Of a stretch of DNA of 7,723 nt, positions 6,253 to 7,723 are shown one piece after another. The stretch lies in contig JAGCSS010000185.1 of assembly GCA_017964055.1 (NCBI GenBank), positions 1-7,723 of the forward strand, in the 5' to 3' direction. The translations under genes and the position numbers were made by a program. The notes under the pieces are model-generated. The model worked only from the letters and a program-made list of their open reading frames with translations, made no database searches and was not told the DNA's origin. Position 1 is the stretch's first letter. The number at the start of each line of letters is the position of its first letter. The stretch is from Lachnospiraceae bacterium. Lineage in GTDB: Bacteria; Bacillota; Clostridia; Lachnospirales; Lachnospiraceae.

Positions 6253-7503
6253 ATGAAAAAGAAATCTGTTTTACTGCTTGCCCTGCTCCTTTCGCTGCTT
6301 GTCATAATTCCGGCAAAGCCCGCAGCGGCAAAAGCCACGGATGAGATCATTAAATACACGGTCACCGTGGATGTCAACGACGACGCAACGCTCAACATGC
6401 TCTATCACATCGAGTGGAAGGTGCTCGACGATGTCCAGCTCGGACCGCTCGACTGGGTGCATATCGGCATACCGAACAGCCACTATATCTCATGTGACCC
6501 GATGAGCGACAATATCGACCGCATCAAGATGGATGTCGGTTATTCCTCTTCCTACGCGGATGTGTATTTCACAAAGAAATACTACAAGAACGAGACCGTT
6601 TCCTTTGATTTCCTGCTCGTTCAGGACTATATGTACGAGATGAATATCCTGAAGGACGGCGAGACGGTTTATTACTTCACTCCCGGATGGTTCGACGGCA
6701 TCGCTATCGACGAGCTCGTGATCGACTGGAACGCGGATAAGTCCATCGCCTACAGCCACGGCGCGACACCGGAGAACGGACGTCTGATCTGGACCGGCAG
6801 CCTCTCCGCGGGCGCGAAGTTCGGCGAGATCAGCGTAACTTATCCGAGTGATGCCTATGCTTTTGACAGCAGCAAGACCGTCAGATCCGACGGCAGCTAC
6901 AGCGACGGAAACGACGATTACGGCTACAACAGCTACGACGACAGCGATGACGGGTCAGCGTTTTTAGGCTTTGTCTTCCTGGTCATCATCATTGTTGCGA
7001 TAGTTAATATCGTCAAAAAGGCCAATGATTACACCGGAGGTTCGGGCTTCAACACCACGACCTCTACCAAGAAAAAGATCACCAGAACGCTGATCAAGTA
7101 CTATCCCACCTGTCCCGGCTGCGGCGCGCCCAGACCCGAAAACGCCGAGACATGCGAATACTGCGGACGCAGCTTTATCGAGAGCGAAGAAGTCGTTGAG
7201 GAAAAGGAGATCAAGGAGCCCGAGAAATACAAGAACGAAGGTACCTACCGCTACGGCTCCAGCCCCAACACCTATGTGCGCGTGCATGTAACTCACATTC
7301 CCGTGGTTTCGACCCCTTCACGCAGCAGAAGCTCATGCGTTCACAGTTCCTGCGCGCACAGCTCGTGTGCCTGTGCCCATTCCTGCGCATGCGCGTGTGC
7401 ATGTGCCTGCGCCGGCGGCGGACGTGCGGGATGCTCGACCAAGGACTTCTACAATACCAATCTTAAGCTCAGCCAGCTGAAGAGACGTACAGAGAAGAAA
7501 TAA
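6253..7503 (+). CDS. Membrane protein with extracytoplasmic domain, zinc ribbon and Cys-Ala-rich C-terminal tail; candidate radical SAM substrate
   Basis: The 416-residue product is of unknown function. Residues 1-27 form a signal peptide (MKKK, a hydrophobic stretch, then AKPAAAKA). Residues 30-205 are a beta-rich extracytoplasmic domain that only loosely recalls DUF2207 proteins. A Ser/Asp/Tyr linker (212-235) leads into one membrane segment (236-254, AFLGFVFLVIIIVAIVNIV). Next are a basic stretch (KKKITRT), a zinc ribbon (C287-x2-C290 ... C301-x2-C304) and a Glu/Lys segment (309-328). The tail (361-394) holds ten cysteines in Ser/His/Cys and Cys-Ala repeats, then GGGRAGC. The last residues are polar and basic. 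With the signal peptide leading outward and one stop-transfer segment, the zinc ribbon and the tail should be cytoplasmic, within reach of the radical SAM enzyme encoded just upstream. The start is fixed by AAGGAGGT. I infer that the tail is enzymatically modified; the role of the mature protein is unknown. Confidence 0.85.
   Translation: MKKKSVLLLALLLSLLVIIPAKPAAAKATDEIIKYTVTVDVNDDATLNMLYHIEWKVLDDVQLGPLDWVHIGIPNSHYISCDPMSDNIDRIKMDVGYSSSYADVYFTKKYYKNETVSFDFLLVQDYMYEMNILKDGETVYYFTPGWFDGIAIDELVIDWNADKSIAYSHGATPENGRLIWTGSLSAGAKFGEISVTYPSDAYAFDSSKTVRSDGSYSDGNDDYGYNSYDDSDDGSAFLGFVFLVIIIVAIVNIVKKANDYTGGSGFNTTTSTKKKITRTLIKYYPTCPGCGAPRPENAETCEYCGRSFIESEEVVEEKEIKEPEKYKNEGTYRYGSSPNTYVRVHVTHIPVVSTPSRSRSSCVHSSCAHSSCACAHSCACACACACAGGGRAGCSTKDFYNTNLKLSQLKRRTEKK
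7333..7434 (+). repeat. Coding repeat: Ser-His-Cys and Cys-Ala tail
   Basis: These bases encode residues 361-394 of the membrane protein. Two [Val/Ala]-His-Ser-Ser-Cys units are followed by Ala-Cys-Ala-His-Ser-Cys and then four consecutive Ala-Cys pairs, and the stretch closes with AGGGRAGC. Cysteines are at 362, 367, 372, 374, 378, 380, 382, 384, 386 and 394. Codons vary freely (TGC and TGT for Cys; GCG, GCC and GCA for Ala). The repeat therefore seems to be kept by selection on the protein and is not a recent DNA slippage product. Confidence 0.85.
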
Positions 7504-7520
7504 GATATATTTTGCAGCAA

Positions 7521-7581
7521 GACAAGGGGACGGTTCATTCTGTCTGCGAACTAAAGCAGACAGAAGAACCGTCCCCTTGTC
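7521..7581. repeat. Long inverted repeat, REP-like hairpin element
   Basis: The left arm (7521-7547, starting GACAAGGGGACGGTTC) and the right arm (7556-7581, ending GAACCGTCCCCTTGTC) pair along 26 bp, with one bulged A and an 8-base loop, GAACTAAA. No T-run follows on either strand, so it is not a standard intrinsic terminator, though such a strong hairpin between convergent genes could still stop or protect transcripts. The GGGGACGGTTC core resembles dispersed palindromic elements I recall from Clostridia, sometimes associated with IS200/Y1-type transposases. That link is from memory and was not searched. No transposase gene is visible here. Confidence 0.8.
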
Positions 7582-7597
7582 GGGTCCATATGTCTTA

Positions 7598-7723
7598 TTA
7601 TTTGCCTTCTGCAGGCACGCTGCTGAACTCTCCGAGTACGCTCTTGATAACCTTTGCGCGGGGGAGATATTTCATGATCATGCGCTTCATCTCCACGGAA
7701 TCCACGGGCTTGGTCAGATAATC
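7598..7723 (-). CDS. C-terminal end of a response-regulator receiver domain protein (5' part off window)
   Basis: The 41 visible residues, starting DYLTKPVDSVEMKRMIMKYLP and ending SSVPAEGK, match the end of a CheY-like receiver domain. The Lys-Pro pair (Lys at visible residue 5) is the conserved lysine after beta strand 5 that contacts the phosphorylated aspartate. The receiver is the last domain, with about 20 residues after it and two successive TAA stops. The protein could be a stand-alone regulator, or a hybrid sensor kinase with a C-terminal receiver, as is common in Lachnospiraceae. The phosphorylated Asp and everything N-terminal lie outside the window. It converges on the radical SAM operon across the inverted repeat. 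Confidence 0.75.
   Translation of the reverse strand, partial: DYLTKPVDSVEMKRMIMKYLPRAKVIKSVLGEFSSVPAEGK

Noticed and set aside
7521..7581. CRISPR repeat or insertion-sequence end
   Set aside because: Only one copy is present, with no spacers, and no transposase gene or target duplication is visible in the window.

Overview
The window looks like chromosomal DNA of a Gram-positive anaerobe in Bacillota, class Clostridia, probably Lachnospiraceae-like. The reasons are strong AGGAGG-type Shine-Dalgarno sites before almost every gene, a group II ECF vitamin-transporter S component, a GntR/MocR regulator, an iron-dependent alcohol dehydrogenase of the BDH/YqhD type, and a radical SAM enzyme paired with a Cys-rich substrate candidate. 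Base composition is moderate, roughly half G+C, with A+T-rich intergenic gaps. The taxonomy is inferred from gene content, not proven.

Layout. On the left, a minus-strand GMP synthase ATP-pyrophosphatase (guaA-like, C-terminus off the left edge) is divergent from a plus-strand calcineurin-like metallophosphoesterase (740-1660). The phosphoesterase converges on a minus-strand ECF transporter S component (1687-2337). A likely terminator for the transporter gene lies inside the 3' coding end of the phosphoesterase. The transporter gene is divergent from a plus-strand MocR-type regulator (2441-3523). Their 103-bp shared gap contains two dyad symmetries that could be operators. This arrangement suggests a vitamin B6 (PdxR/PdxU-like) uptake module. 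The regulator ends early and appears to lack the last part of its aminotransferase-like domain.

Next on the plus strand is an intact iron-containing alcohol dehydrogenase (3617-4792). It is followed by a two-gene unit that is the most interesting part of the window. The first gene is a radical SAM/SPASM-twitch enzyme (4897-6246). Six bases after its stop codon begins a secreted or membrane-anchored protein (6253-7503) with a signal peptide, an extracytoplasmic domain, one membrane segment, a cytoplasmic zinc ribbon and a tail of Ser/His/Cys and Cys-Ala repeats ending in GGGRAGC. The Shine-Dalgarno site of the second gene overlaps the stop codon of the first, so the two are probably translationally coupled. 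The predicted topology puts the Cys-rich tail in the cytoplasm, where the enzyme could reach it. I propose an enzyme and substrate pair that makes a modified, probably thioether-crosslinked, tail on a membrane protein.

The unit is followed by a long, nearly perfect inverted repeat (7521-7581) that looks like a dispersed REP-like element. At the right edge is the C-terminal end of a minus-strand response-regulator receiver domain (7598-7723). No tRNA, rRNA, CRISPR array or insertion sequence was seen. No gene-free stretch exceeds about 210 bases.
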